A DNA stretch of 64,000 bases from Rhyzopertha dominica (GCA_025024175.1 QCXZ01000137.1:12462001-12526000), one strand, 5' to 3'. Shown: positions 1 to 14,620, counted from the first letter of the stretch. Numbers and translations are program-made. The notes: generated by a model from the sequence alone, not told the origin.

Positions 1-330
1 GGTGATGGATGCCTCTGGCCCGGCTCGCATTAGCATATTGAAAGCTTTGATTCATGCCCGAGGAATCCCGTTGTTTCACGATGGCAACTGCTTCATGTCT
101 CGTGAAAAATTGATCCCATTGTTGCCGAATTGACATGTTCCGGTGTTATTTATGCGCCGCGCGAGGACCAATCGCTTCCTGATAATCGAAGCTGCGACTG
201 CGAACTGGGTGATGGACAGCCGCGGAGATTTCCTTCATGCCGGAGATCGAGGAGCTGCAGAATGACTTCGGAGATTGGATTATTCGCAAAGATGGAATCC
301 ATTTCATCATGCCTCTTTCTCTAGCGCCTG
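1..330 (+). pseudogene. Unrecognised GC-rich coding-like fragment at the window edge
   Basis: The first 330 bases are much richer in GC than the neighbouring DNA. One frame reads VMDASGPARISILKALIHAR, then CFMSREKLIPLLPN before a stop at 130; other frames are open farther on (for example ANWVMDSRGDFLHAGDRGAA). This looks like a decayed coding sequence interrupted by stops. I do not recognise a family and assign no function. Confidence 0.3.
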
Positions 331-430
331 TCTGGTCAGGCTGAGAAAGCATTCGGTCGTTGATCATTTAAATATAAATGTGGTGTTATATGTGAACTTC
401 CTAAGACATCTACAGAAGGCTATTGTGTAT

Positions 431-632
431 CATCTGCCCTGGTCAATCCACCCTACGACTAGTTTCGCCCTGTTGGGGCTTATCAGGTAGGGGTAGAGGG
501 TAATGCACCAGTCCACTCGTCGCGGTTAAAGACGACGGTCTGCTTTGGTCAATTTACTCTCTACCCCTAACTGATTAGCCCCAGCAGGGCGAAACTAGTC
601 GTAGGGTGAGAGGGGATTGACCAGAGCAGATG
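431..632. repeat. Foldback repeat of about 200 bp
   Basis: Arms of about 70 bp (431-500 and 556-632) are close inverses, sharing ACGACTAGTTTCGCCCTG, GGGGTAGAG and TTGACCAG-type phrases. The loop of about 55 bp contains a smaller GTCGTC/GACGAC pairing. It is rather GC-rich against its surroundings. No coding content. Confidence 0.85.
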
Positions 633-1244
633 ATTTATTTCATTTTGGATATATCTTTGCTAATACGACAGTGCAATGTACTTCTATACTTTTTTGTCTA
701 AACACAGCTTTCACTGCCTTTCCACTTTATCAGGTTGTCCTAAGTCCGGCTCAAGTGCCACATTTATTGTAGTGTATGTAAAACAATCTTTCTGAAACCG
801 AATATTAAGCAAGAATTCGTTACAATCCTTCGTTTTAATAATTGCGACGCGCACATTTCTAACAAAAACCTATGCACTCTTATGGGTACTATACATCGTC
901 TTTGATGAATATGCGCCGAAAAAAAAAAATGAAAAACAGGGACAGGAGGTGCTATCAAAATATATGTCGGTGGATTATTTTCAGTTAGAAGGAAAGTATA
1001 AGCTTATGTTGGGTTTCTGTATACTAAAGAAACTTGTGGTAACAACACCAACTATGTATATTGGGACTTCGTCAAAATTTTTCTTCCCGGATGTCAGTAA
1101 ATCACTACTACATTATGGTGTTTGTTCCTGGGCTTGTTTATGTGCAACTAAATGTAACTAAAGAACTTAAGTTTGTGGCTGTAATCCTGCATTCATCGGC
1201 CAATTGCAAAAAAATAATTGGTAAAAAAGTAGATAACAATGCCA

Positions 1245-1415
1245 TCGGAAGACAGATAGATGGTATTGCCACCTACCTTTCTTTTAACATTATACCAAAC
1301 CTTTGGTATATAGGCAAACCAGTCCTGTGTTATGCTGTCTGTTCTAGACCTAAGCCACATTGACGAGCTATAATAATAGCAAAACAGATGTCATTAAAAT
1401 GCATGCATTAAAACT
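1245..1415 (+). repeat. Strongly decayed copy of the hammerhead repeat (copy 1)
   Basis: This copy keeps the leading phrase (CTTTGGTATATAGGCAAACC), the CTGTCT arm and a ribozyme ghost reading TGACGAGCTATAATAATAGC followed by AAAA instead of GAAA. It ends near ATGCATGCATT. The core is broken at several positions, so no activity is expected. It shows that the family has old members. Confidence 0.6.
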
Positions 1416-2639
1416 TAAATTAAATTGTGCGGTTTAAGTATGGGCTGCTTCACGTTTGGCTTTCTGCATGGAGATCTTTAAATGGTAAGAGATACAGCAG
1501 CAGATTTAAACAGAAACCTGAGGCCTGGGGTAGCTGATACAGTTTTCAAAATATTACAATGAAACAGAGAACTTAAGTTTTCTGCGCATTACTCTTTTAA
1601 TTATAAAGTTTATCAAAAAGCAAAATGCCCACAATAAAGGTACTTTTATTATTTTATTTCTATTATTTTTATAACGTTTTGGCCACGGCGTATCATCATT
1701 GATATCATTGCTACTTTGGAAAATTAAATACGTCATCACCCGCCGTCAGATCGATACACTGCTACTTGACAGCGCACCGTGATACAAATAAATTTTATAG
1801 GAAACTTCGGGATTTGAATAAGCGTGTTTTTATTCATTTGGTTTTTCCGTCCAATAAAGTGCGATTCACTTTGTAATAGATATAGTTGCATCCTGTTGCA
1901 TTTGTACGTAGTCAATTCCCTTATTCTCCCACAAAGGCAAGGTGATGTTTACCTACACACCGTAACACCGATTTCCGGTTTTTAGCCCACCTTTTGTTTT
2001 GTGCGTCATATTAGAAAATACAATTATTCGACAAACAATACTTTTTTTATTAAACAAGGTAAATATAAAAATTATAATAGAAACATCAATAACACTAAAT
2101 AATTAGGAAGTACAGAACAAACTGATATATAAAAGAAGAGCCAAAAAACGTGGAACGATTGAGGGAGAATGGGGGAAATGGGCGGACGATAAGGCAAATT
2201 TACTTATGGGACCAAATCGTTAAATTGAAAATTTTCGCAACACTATCCTGAAGCGGATACATACACCACACTATTAACGAATAAACATTACACTGAATGT
2301 TATGATTGCTCCATTAGAATATTTCTGCAACTAGGAACATCCAACAATACAGTTTGTCTATACTCGTGCAGGTTATACTTATACCTGTAGGGCAGCTAAA
2401 AGTAAAAAAGAACACATGAGGCTACACAGAAAAGCGCTGCTACCAAACCATTCATTTCTAACAAAGAAAAGACATCAACTTATTACAATAAGGAGAAAGT
2501 TTTTTTGGAATTGATGTAGGTATTCTGGAGGTAACTAACTGTTTACCACCAGAGAAGAGCTCGATTACCATAATAAATGTACCAGGAATCTGCCAATAGC
2601 ATTATCGTATTCATTAAAAATCTGTTAAGCATAATCGGC

Positions 2640-3130
2640 AAAAACCATTCCCGGACGAACGTACGTCGCCCGTTCAACGGCAAAATAAATCAAAGGCGTG
2701 CGTTTCCTATAAGAAGTTAACATCATAATTTATGTTATAGCTGTGGGCTAATTATATATGATGGAGCGGACCTCGTTTGTTGAAATACGAAATAACTCCG
2801 TTTATCTGAGAGCGCCGATCCTCTCCTTTGTTATTAGCGTAGCGGTGGACCACGCNNTTGATTCTGCCCGAGCGCGAGGNGCCCGTGAGATCTCCGTGTG
2901 NCCTTGCGGCGGCCGTACAAGTTCAAGATCGCCCTGACATAACCATAATGAGTTCATGTCTGNAATAATATGCGCGATCGCTATCGACGACTGTTNGCAT
3001 ACGGGTCTCTTCTGAGGGAANCCGGAATGTTTTTCGATCACCTCAGATGACCCTTCGAATGTTCGTTTCGGTTTAATTTTTCGAAATCGCGCTGTTATCA
3101 CTCTCGCGGCATGACCAAAAAGTGTCTGAC
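2640..3130. other. GC-richer island with ambiguous bases
   Basis: This stretch has frequent CG dinucleotides (GCGCGATCGC, GGCGGCCG) against the AT-rich flank and contains seven N positions. The only frame through it (minus strand, 99 codons) shows no domain. It is a candidate conserved non-coding element. Confidence 0.35.
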
Positions 3131-6100
3131 GCCAGGATGCTATGAAATTCGAAAGTTGTAGGTGTATCGAAGCAAGATCGTAACAATATAACTGGAAATC
3201 TTCTAAGAGAATTAAAAAAAGCCTTTTAAAATAACATAATGGATGTCAGGTCAGGTAATAAGGAGTATCCTTTTTAATTATTGAAAACAGCTAAATTCTT
3301 TGAGGACTGTAGATATCCACATGGAGGCTGCTGTTAACAAGAATTCTCCGTAAATTTTTCCTTGGAACAATTACTGATTTAATGAAAAGGTGCGCGACAC
3401 CTACTGGCCTTAAAATGTCTTCAACGTTATTCGCCCTGAAGCTTCAACTGATGTACTAAATGTTATGCTTAGGAGGGCAAGTTAAGATTACTGAGAGCAT
3501 TTTACTCAAGTTAATGTACCTGGTCAATTGACTTTGAAGTTTCTACCCTTCCGCTGTACCATCATACCAAGTTGCGGTAAATTAATATTATTTAATCCCG
3601 TTTAAAATAATATTCAAACTGAGATCTTAAAATCCAAGTGCAAAACGCTGCCAATATTTAATCAAAGTTGCAGTCGTTATAAATATGATATAACGCATCA
3701 AGAGGCTTTTGACGTTCCAATGCCATCAGCGAACAACATGTCCGCATATCAAATCATGATAGTGGATAACTAAAGCCATATCAATTTTCAAAATACAATA
3801 TATAGTTATAACATATATTTCCCTTTAATTGTTATTTTTTTAATGGGTGTGTACTAGAACATCCAGCACGTATATTTATTTCCAAATTACAACCATCAAG
3901 TCATCCTCATCCATAGTACTAAGCTACTAAGCATATTCTTCAATGTCTCATTATTGTTTTTTCAACTGTTGTTACAGTCAAAAAATTCCAGCATCCTCGT
4001 GGTTCTCCTAAATCAACGAAGCAGTGGCAACTATACAAAATCAGCAAAATCAGCTTCTGCGGATTTTTAAATAAATATATTAATAAAATGCTGAGTGTTG
4101 AATCCAGAAAAGAATTTTTTAATATAAAAATTGCAGGAACTTTCAATAAGAAAAAAATAACTTGCCATGAAGTTGTAAACTTCAAAAACGTCATAGAAAA
4201 AGACTGTATTTGATTTCAAAACTACTCAAAAAGAATATATTTCGGAACTAATAAAAAGGTTCAAACAAAAAAAGTTGTAAGCGATTTAAAAATTGGCACT
4301 TTACTGTTGCAAATTTAAGCACCTTTGCCCCACTTCATCTACCTTGTAACTCTTTAAATAACAAAGCTATACATGCGTAGACACCATAGCTGGGACACCC
4401 TGTAGATAAACTACTGCCTGACACTCCCGCATTTTTGTTTCGTCTGATTTTCTGCACTTGGTATGATTACTGCTACTAAAGTACTAACTTCGAGAGATAT
4501 ACTTTACTTTTGGTAAAAAATAATCCCAGAAGTATCTAGCAATAAAAACAAAAACACTGATGACGTTGTTAACAACTATTTGTGACGTTCACGAAACCAT
4601 AATAAACAAAAGCTCCCGCAATTGAGTGCTTCTCTAGCTCTGTGGAGAGGGGTCGGGGTTATCAAAAGATTAACCAAATTATTTCGGAAGAAATACGAGC
4701 GGCCCTTTTTTTTACTAACCTCCAAAATAAATATCAGATAACCAAAACCAAGAAAATTTAGCGAAAAATCAATTACAAAAACAGTGCCTAAGGGTAGGTA
4801 ATTCACCCGCAAATATAATTAAAATTCCCAAAACACCACCCTAACTGATCTAGCCGCAACTGTAAAAGACGAATAAATAAAAACGTACGGTTTTACGTAA
4901 AAGCGGCAAGAGATTTATTGTTAGAAGTACGAAAACAAAATTAGAAATTAATTACTACATTAAAATGCAAGAGGATTATCTAATTAAATATACGCTCTAA
5001 AATAACATAGATAGGTTTCCTTAGAAAAATAAGCTTTATCAAGATTAATGAAGTGAGTATACTCCAAAGAATCCAGAAACCAGAAAAAGGAAAGCGATGG
5101 GATCACAAAAGCAGTTCGAACAATCGATCACAATCAAGGAAAAGAACCCTGTAGTTACACATTCGTCTTACAACAAAACCCAAAAGAATAGATTATAACA
5201 CTCACCTTTGAAGGGCGTTCTTACAAGAAGCAATAACAAGCGAGACGTGTGGCGTTGTGATTTGAATCCCGCAAAAGCGACTTGGACGAAGCTCAACCAA
5301 AACAATCAATAATAGCTTCAAACGTCCAAATACAATTTGTTGGTCGGATAATCCCAAAATCCTGTCACATACTTCCAAATGCAAACCTCAATTAAAAAGA
5401 AACTCGCACGTTATTCTTGGCGAAGGCTTGACTTAAAGCGTTCTTGGTCCAAATTTTTTCGTTCCTTGGAGAAAATTCTATTTCTGTCAGTCACTGTGTG
5501 ATTTCAACAGCATGGATCTAGACATATTAATTTTCCATTTTCCATTTCCACATAATAGACACGTTGTTCAATGCCCCTAGGATTACCCGACTTCACTCTT
5601 CCTAAGTTTGTTTTCTTTTTAGGTACCATGACTAAAAACAAGCTATTTATAACTAAGCTAAACAATATGAAAAAAAACCGATCACATATTTTCACAAAGA
5701 AAATTATTCCTCCAAAAATTTTAATTAGTGACGGAAACTATTCCAAAAAAACATTAAATTCTGTTTAACTTTTTTTAGTTTTTTTAGTAATATTCAGAGT
5801 TTAGTTTTTCATAATTTTCTTTTACTTTTGGAGTAGGCATATTTCACATCTGTAGCTGACTATGTCAACTTCACAAGCATTTCACATATTGAACCACAGT
5901 TAACTGAATTTTGTAGTTCATAGTCAAGTGGCGGTACGATGATGGAAATTACGTTAAAAGTAAGTAAATGGCATCTAATTGCAATTAATCTATAGATCTT
6001 TAAATATCCATACATTTTTCAAACAGCATATGCTAATTCTTCTTGTCTTAAACCTGAAATTGATCGATATATTGATAAGAAATAAATAATTTTGCAAGAC

Positions 6101-9100
6101 TCCGGATGCATGCACATATTAAAACACTTTTTAAGTTCAGTAAGTGCAGCATAAAATACAAAATCGTCTGGCAGCTGTCAAACGTGTCGAAATCGCCACG
6201 TCCTCAACAAGGTGAAAATGGAAATATTAAGACTGAATTTTGCTTGGTTCGTCAGGGTTCCCGCCCACCGATTCCACCATCGATACGATCATTTTCATTA
6301 TTATTCCATTAGCTTGTTTTTTTCGTACAACGATGAAACATAAGGTAGGCGGACGCAGCTGAAGAATTTGACAAGGAGCTCCAATTAAAATCAGTTTATA
6401 CTGACACCTGTGTCTAAATCCTCACTGTGCTTTTATAAACGAGATGAAAAAACGCTAAAATCTGTTAACCGAATTTAAATTATTAATTTGCGATTAGGGC
6501 AATTGCCATGTCCTGGATGGTAGTGATTAGTGTAATTGCCGATGAATCTCAGCAAAAATTACACAAAACGTGTTTTGCAACAACACATTTAGTGGAAAAG
6601 CTGGCGAATGAACTCACGCAAACTACGAAGTCTTCGATGGCGTCTAAATCAGAATAAAAGCAACGAACTGTGAGTGATTTCGACGTCATTACGCCTCATC
6701 AGTATGCCTTAAGCCAGCAGTGTAGGTATTACGTGATTGCTCGATTATGCTATTGCTAATTGTGACAATACATTTATTCAGAAATTTATTGTTCTTAGCT
6801 GAGAATTAAAAATTTGCCAGTGGAAAGTTTTGGTCAAAATAATTTCATTACTGATACATATATGAATATTGCTCGACACTAAAGAATAATATTTTGCGGA
6901 AAAGCTACCTAAAATGTGATGGAGCCTCAACGAAAATGTAGAAATAAATTAATGTTCTTGTGATTTTTCAGTATCCACAGAAGTTTTTTCTCTGAAAGCA
7001 ATAGTTTTAGCTACAACAAATTTTGTGAATGGTTTTATTAGTTATACATGGTTACACTATAACTTTCTGTACTATCACACTTTGACCACTGAGATGAAAA
7101 TTTTGAAGATATGGCTTATTTCATTCAAGAAATACACAATGAACGGTGCATGTATCATTTATCATTTATCGTGGAAACTTCAAATGCTGATTAGGGGTAT
7201 ATAGAAGTGATCAAAAATTTGCTAGAACTGTATTGGATAAAGTAAAAGAAGAGAAGGCTTCAACGGCAGTGACGTAAACTTTGCTAAAGATTTCGTACGA
7301 GGTATTCCAGGCCTGGAGAGAAAAACAAAAAAGACACATATCGGAACCAAATGCAAGCCTTTGTGTGATGTCAAAAGGGTCTCCCAAATAGCACACAACA
7401 GTTCAACATGAACATAATCTTTTTTCGATGCTTTCTGGAGAAAATTGGGAAGAAGTGACAAAAACATTTATTATTATACTAAAAAAACAGTGTTGAGTTA
7501 ACCCAGAAATTCTGTGTCGCATTTGTTGATCAAGCCAGTCGTCTGCATTCATACCCAAACCATGCTTACAATTATCAAAGACAGAAGCTAAGTTCGTATA
7601 TGCCTTGTCCAGAAAGGTTAAAAAAGTAATAGCGAAACACATGGCTTTGGTATTCCAAATGGGGTTGCACAAAATGTATACACGGCTGTGTATATAAAAG
7701 TGAAAAACAAAAACACTAGTAACAAAATGAGACTGCAATGAGACTATTGAAGTGAAGAAACACAGAAGAATAAGGGATGTTAAGGAAAAAGAATAAATTG
7801 CAACGGTGTAGCATATGGCAACTGAAACTGTCCTTGAAAAATTACTAGAAGATTAAAAAAAACCATGCTGAAACACATTTAGTAGAATCAGCTCCATCAG
7901 TAAGCATCAATGTGCCTGTGTGGATTAATTAACATAAACCTATTGGCACAAGGCAAATAAAATATGAGGAGGGCAAACCAAAGTAGTGCTGCACTGGCCT
8001 ACAGGATACTGTTTAGCACTAATGAATGAATGAATAGTCCTTAAGAATAAATGGGGAGAAAGCAAACAATAAAACTTGAATATTTAAATACATAACGGTA
8101 ACAAAATAAGAGTATATCTAACTAAAAAGTTGTCACGTTTAAAAATGCAGTTACAGCACATAAAGATTTGCAAAAAAGGCAGGCTAAAATTATACTGGGC
8201 GACAATAGAATTTAGCTCCAGGAAAAAATAATTAGTATTGTTAACTAACTAAATATGAAAAAAGATTGAAAATATTGCATCTTACCTCCTTGGGACAATC
8301 TTTCACATACATTTCCAATTTCCTAATAGAGCGGGCTAGAGCCTGTACATATAGCAAACTAGGCAATCTTCTCTCGATAATGTTCCAATTATGTCCAGTG
8401 GAATTTAAATATGGATATCTAGAAGGACATTACAATTCATCGACACCAGCTTCATCTAAAGAGTTCATTGTTTTTCTATGTGTGGGCGAACATTGCCTTG
8501 TTGAAATATAGACAACTGGCGTTCACCAACACTGGGTAGCAAAAATGGTTGGAAGATACTGTTTATATAACGAACAAGAGTATTACAGCCGGAATGGTGA
8601 TCTGCTTCCATAAGCAGTTACTCCCTTAGCATTACTCCAGAAGTTCGATATATCTGGCATTCCAAAACAAACACACTATTTGCCTTCTATCCCACCTTTC
8701 TTCAAACATCATGTGTACTCTAACAGGACCGTGAGTCTTCGCTCAGCACAATATTGTCTATTACACCTTCCACTATTCAGGTTTTCCACGACATCCTAAT
8801 CTTTGGTAACGATGTTAAGGAGTAAAAATACACTCGTCTAGGTAAGTAAGAAAACAAGCAAAAAAGATCTAATGCAGCAGTAAAAAGTGTGCAGAAGCAG
8901 TCTCTAAAAGACAAAAGCCAAAAGACCGCCGGAAAACAAAAACGCACTGTCTTCTTGTCCCTTGCCCGCCTTCACTCAACCCCTGACAATAAATTTTGCA
9001 ATACAGGGCGGTCGTTGCAATTAACGCGAATTGCTCGGTTTTCGGAACGACTTGATCTGACCTGTGACCAAATCATTTACTTCGTGCTATTACCTACAAC

Positions 9101-9640
9101 AGTTTTTTTTAAATCCTGTTTCACACAATGAATGTTAAAAATGAAAGCGAGAAAAGATATCGAATATTATAAGTATGCAGGTTAAAAGGTTTTTGACAAA
9201 TACTATAGAAAATAGGTTATGTAGTGTATTTTAAAGCAGCACAAGAGGAAGTACCGTACCGTAGTAGCATACTTGAAGCCAAAAAAGAATACCCTAACAT
9301 GTTAGTGTCAAAAAGTGACATTCTTTAAGAGCCAATTAAATGTATACGTTTTCAGTATCACCATTTTACCTCTGCTTTTTATATATATTAATAAAAAACT
9401 TGTAAAGACAACTGGCAATTTGCGTTGTGCTGCTGTACTACTTTAGATTTGTGGATAAAAAGGTTCGCAGTTTTTAGTTACTTTTATGGCTGAGCAATAG
9501 TGATCAATAAGAGATATTTGTATATGTATGTCTTGCTTTCTACAATACACTGTCCACCAAGTACCCATTTGATTAGAACAGAAAAACTTTTTTATTGTTA
9601 GTAGCTAAGAGAATTTCTTGGACTGAAAGACAGCGTTCTG
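3131..9640. other. AT-rich interval, little to annotate
   Basis: Apart from the terminus near 4.4 kb I see no gene. Between 7200 and 7780 both strands carry broken frames that look slightly protein-like (for example FCVAFVDQASRLHSYPNHAY on plus), possibly a decayed transposon, but I cannot name it. Confidence 0.5.
4345..4404. repeat. Solitary transposon-like terminus
   Basis: The stretch ends GGGACACCCTGTAG, the inverse of the ACAGGGTGTCCC end common in insect DNA transposons. No partner or coding part is seen. Confidence 0.35.
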
Positions 9641-9649
9641 CCAACAAGT

Positions 9650-10560
9650 TGTTTATTGCCCATTTAGCAATTCGGGTCCGTTTATGTCACGCCTTCATTA
9701 TCTAGTGGTAAATTTTTTTAACAGATTCAGATTCACTAAAATGAACATTTGGAACAAACATTGTGATGTTCCTTACGTTTACGCGACCTCATCGTATGCA
9801 ATTTTGTTTGAAAATTCGCAAGCCTTGCAGAAACCATTGTGTGTACAGAAAACGCAAGTTCGGCATTTTGGTGCGTATTTAAATTCGGCAGCTATATCGA
9901 CGTCAGCACCAGGGTGAGCTTTCGACACATTCTCAAAGCTGACGGAAGTGTTACCGGTGCAAAACGTGCCGGGAATTTCGATACTTTTAAAACGGGCCCG
10001 TTCGTAGCTCCGAAGCTCCATAAAAAATACTAAACAACTCGGACAGAACCGATCCGTCAAAGTGGAATAATGGAATGTCAGGAGTTTCGCCCGGACCTTG
10101 TTGCATAGCAATGAGGTCCTTTCGGAAATTTACATTCGGCTCTTGTTTATTACTTTTGTTTTTGCGCTGGTGAGAAAATAAGACGAGGGACGGCTTTTAT
10201 TTCACGAGTTTCGAACGAACGACTCCGTGAACTCCGATGCTAATCTGTTATTATGTAATTTGGAGAGAAGCAGGTGCCCTTCCTCTCGTTTACCGTTCTA
10301 AAATGTGTTCAGTGCATGTCCCAAGTTTGGAATTATACCTAACCTGTAATTAGAACGTGTGTGGCTCGTCCTCGTTACCTGCAGGGTGGTGTGTAACTTG
10401 TTAAGCTGCATACCTCCTTTGTTTGGTTTAATCGCGTTACGCTATTAAGGTCGAAGTGCAGAGTTGGTATTCTCGGGTTAACGAGAATTAGATTCTTTTC
10501 TGCCTTCCCCGTAATTATACCTTTCTATAGGCAAAAGGCGGTTAAATAAATGAATTAAAT
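9650..10560. other. GC-richer island without a supported gene
   Basis: CG-containing, less AT-rich sequence with open frames on both strands (up to 110 codons on minus at 9779-10111), none with recognisable similarity. Overlapping open frames on both strands argue for raised GC rather than coding. It may be regulatory. Confidence 0.35.
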
Positions 10561-13500
10561 CGCTAATAATTTCTAACAATGGACTTCAATCATATTTCAG
10601 TAGATTTGTAGAAGTGTTAATTAATATACTAACTTTTTAGATTGGTGTATTACAAAACATTTACAATAAATATCTATTCTATCATTTTACGAAAACTGCA
10701 GCCAAGGAACCAAAACCAACAATATTTGGTGATTATCGACTAATCCAGAGTTTTTATTATTTTTTACTATACCGATATCATCGCTCATGATTTCGATAAA
10801 TTCATATGGTACTCACACAGGTAATGCTTATGACCAATGAATATGGCCCATCAATTCATGTGCACTTATTTCAGTTTTTGCATTATTACATCAAGCTTAA
10901 GGGCGTTCTACACTCAATCGTTTTTTTAACAAAACAGTATAAGTGTAGGGCTTGATACAAATTCCAACATTTGATATAATTATTTTGGCCTTATCATTTT
11001 GAGAACTTTAGTGTCATCAGTACGCACGGCCAAAGAAATCAAAGTTATCAATTTATAATGTCTGCTAACGTAATTTTCAGAAAGTGCTTGAAAACATGCA
11101 ATTTGCAATAAATCAAAAGAAAGGCTTAATGAGGACAAAAGCATTCCAAAATTTCTATCATAAGTATAACAATAACTAAAAAGGGCACGATAATCCCAGC
11201 AGTTGCACCGTAGTTTAGCGTTAGCTTACTATTAAGCGAAATGAGATTAAAACCAGTACATAAAATCACATCTTACAAAAAGGGCGCACTTGAGCATTAG
11301 CATCGTAAATTGAGACTACTTAAAAGAATGGCTGATAATTAAGATAAAATAGCTAGAATGAGGCAAGCCTGAATTACGTCAAATGTATAAAATCCCAACT
11401 GAACTTAGATGTACGTCCACTAGTGTGGAAAAAATAAATAATATGTTCAAAACTACCACAAGTCATCGGTTACTTTGAACACCTATTTAAAAACTGAGTA
11501 TTTTTTTAAGTTAAAGCTGTACCTACTGGTATTTGCTCAACCAAATGCCACAATTTGTTCTAAAAAGCTACGCTGTTTTACGGTCATAAATATAATAATA
11601 CGTTTTATTTTAAGCCCTCGTCATCTGTCGGCTAGGTCTGGAAGTATTTGTATTCAACTTATCTTGGTACCCTCAAGAATTTCATTTTAATATGTTCATT
11701 GTCATTGTTATATCATAAAAAACCTAGGAAATGCCGGATTATAGTGACAGAAATATAATTACCTATCTGCAGTGAAAAACCCGAATGCTTGCAGTCAAAT
11801 TGTGAATTACTATTCTCTATAGGATTCGACGTAATAATGGAAGCTTAAACTGCTATTTTGCGTAAAGTAAGATGGCAAAAAAGACACGCACACAGAACAT
11901 ATTAATGAGCGACCATACACTAAAAAGAACAGCTATATGAGGGAAGGAACAAAACTTTTTTAATAATGGAAAGCATATTTTTTATAATGAAGGTTTAAAT
12001 GAGCTTAAAGAAAACAAAAGCTAGTTATATTAAAGAAACAAGCACTTTTGCATGTAGATTACAATTAAGCATTTAAGCATACAGATTCTAGAATAAAATT
12101 TCTTTATAACTTTTTATAGTTTTTGTTATATAAGTATATAAACTGAAAAGAAAACTAAAAATATAATGCGACAGATTTACGTCTTTTCATAAACATCCAG
12201 ATCGTGTAGACATTAGTTACTTGGCTTGGCCGCTGATGTAGATATGCCGGCGTTTCGTGATATCACAGATTTGACAATAAATAGAATATATCAACAGACC
12301 AATATATTGGACCAAATTTGTAATTGAAAATTTAATTAAATAAAACCATTATTTTATCAACTCGGCTGCCTTCTCTCTCATCGCAATAAGCTCTTGACAT
12401 GTTAGGGTACCCATGCTACGCACTAGGCTTTTTGTTATACTTGTGGGTACAGGAAACTCAACCAAGGGTTCGGAGCAACCGATTTGGCAGCATCCCTATT
12501 TCAGCGAACGGATTCAAATATTCTCGGATTGACGATAGGTGGCGCTCCACGACGGGTGGATGGATTTTGAACAAGCTTTCCTGTTTATTATGTAAAAGTT
12601 AGGTTCTATTTTAATTTCAAGTAGGTAATAAAAATACAAATAATGCCTTACGTATAAAATTAACATATAACGACAATGGGTACTTATCGTAATAAAACAA
12701 TTAAGAAACATACGTACTACAGCAGCCATATTTGTTTGACTGCCCTAAACGACCGTAAATTGCGTCAATTCGAATGTTCGACAACAAATTTAGCAAAATT
12801 CAATACTAAAATGGGTTCAAAACATTTAAAAGACTATTCAAACTTGTGAAACGGTTCTTAAGTAAATAAATACTTGTTGGATTATATTAAAAAATTGTAC
12901 GGAGTATTGATAAAGTATGACGCATGAAATTCAAAATAAGGGTGATTTGTAAAATTCGAATAAACGCGGAAACATGTAACTTAAGATTTAAAAAGGGCTT
13001 TATTATAAGACGATTGAAACCTGTCAGTCTGTTACTATGATGAAATTACGTCATCAAATATTTTTTTACAAAATTTTTACAAAATACAAATTTGCAGTCA
13101 ATATGTCACCTGAAATTAAAAAAAAACACTACACATATCTTTTTATCGCTTTTATTGCTATTTTTTTGAAATGTTATTGCTCTAGTGTTTCCATTACCGT
13201 TTTTGTTATTTTTGGAACTGTTTCGTTAATTCGAAATATTTAGAACATGTACCAGTACCAGCAGGTTTAACCCACTTTACCCCTTCGAACAACCATTTTG
13301 AAATATCACATGGATCGATCGCTGTTTGTAAATTGTCTAATCACACTTTGAACATTTGCTTGCCTTCTGCCCTTTGTAATTTTTTTATTTATCTGCTTTT
13401 TTGCTCTCACAAAAAACATCTTAGCACTTTCAATACCAAAATGGCACCTACATAATTTCAAATTCAACAATAATGAGTTATTGAGCTAACTTTTCCTTAA

Positions 13501-14030
13501 GACGCGATGTAAAATCATACATAAGTAAGCCGCCGTCACCTACCAGTCATATTTGAACCTGTATCTAATTCGAGAGAGAACCACTTTTGTAGCATCAAAG
13601 ATGGCAAAGATTGTTATCCTTAGTGTACTTATCCGTGACTCAGGGTTAAAACGCAATACATTTAAGATGCACCAGTTTTAAAGTCTATCGAGAAAATTAT
13701 TAGGGTAATTGCTGATGTAGCAATTGTCACACAAGCACCAGGTACCAACGCACATAAATCACCCTACCTCTTCATCTAAAGCGTCATAGTTCACTGGAGG
13801 CCACTACGACCACAATCAGATATTATTCCAAGAAAAGTTTCTGCAGTTTGCACTCGCCCAACGCAAGAAATAATTGATGGTAACCAGTAGCAAAGAGTGA
13901 AAGAACATCCCGGTAGGTGGCGTCCCACGCACTCCAGATTTGCAGCGTTGACTGCATTCTTAGTGACCCTCGTATCCTATTACACTTGTGCAATTTAATC
14001 CCAAGGAGATAATGCGTAAAAAATCCAGCA
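10561..14030. other. AT-rich interval, nothing supported
   Basis: Only short chance frames and A/T runs are present. Confidence 0.6.
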
Positions 14031-14039
14031 CCAAGCACT

Positions 14040-14620
14040 ATAATCTATAAGGCTCGATGCTTAGACGAGATTACGCCCGACGAGAATCATATACGCCTCA
14101 TTACCAAGAAACTCGAAATAACCTATGATGATAGCCGAGGCTCTTACCTATCCGGCAAATAATTATAATTTGGCGATGGCCGCTAATTTATTGTTGTTTA
14201 TCTACCCGTTCCGAAATATATCGCGATAGCGCGACCGCTGAAAGTATTAGATAGATCTGGAACTGGTTTCTACGGGCGATTAATGATGCTCTTCTGCGAT
14301 TACATTATATTGCTTTGCATGCTGCTGCAAGTGTGGGTTGTATCTAAGTTTATCTAGCGCGCTTTTAAAAATGGACGCTCTTTTTGATGAGGAGCGTTTT
14401 CCTTTATCGGGTTAGCAGGCATACTCGACTGCAGTAAATCATTATTTAAAGTGAATTCGATTTGCATAGCTAATGAACCGGACCGGGCAGAAGGCGAGAA
14501 TTACTGGGGTGGAGTAGCGAACGTAATAGAGAGACAGTAGACTCTAATTTTGCACGTCATTATGTTTATGCATTCTCTGGACTGTTAGATAAACAGATGC
14601 ACTATAACAGGTAACGTACG
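14040..14620. other. GC-richer island, candidate non-coding regulatory element
   Basis: It contains CG-rich phrases (ATCGCGATAGCGCGACCGC) and AT-motif clusters such as TAATTATAATT. No open frame of interest. Confidence 0.35.

Noticed and set aside
7403..7738. 111-codon minus frame
   Set aside because: No domain; the opposite strand has equally protein-like fragments, so coding strand and identity cannot be decided.
9779..10111. 110-codon minus frame with several Cys
   Set aside because: No zinc-finger spacing, and an open frame exists on the other strand too, as expected from raised GC.
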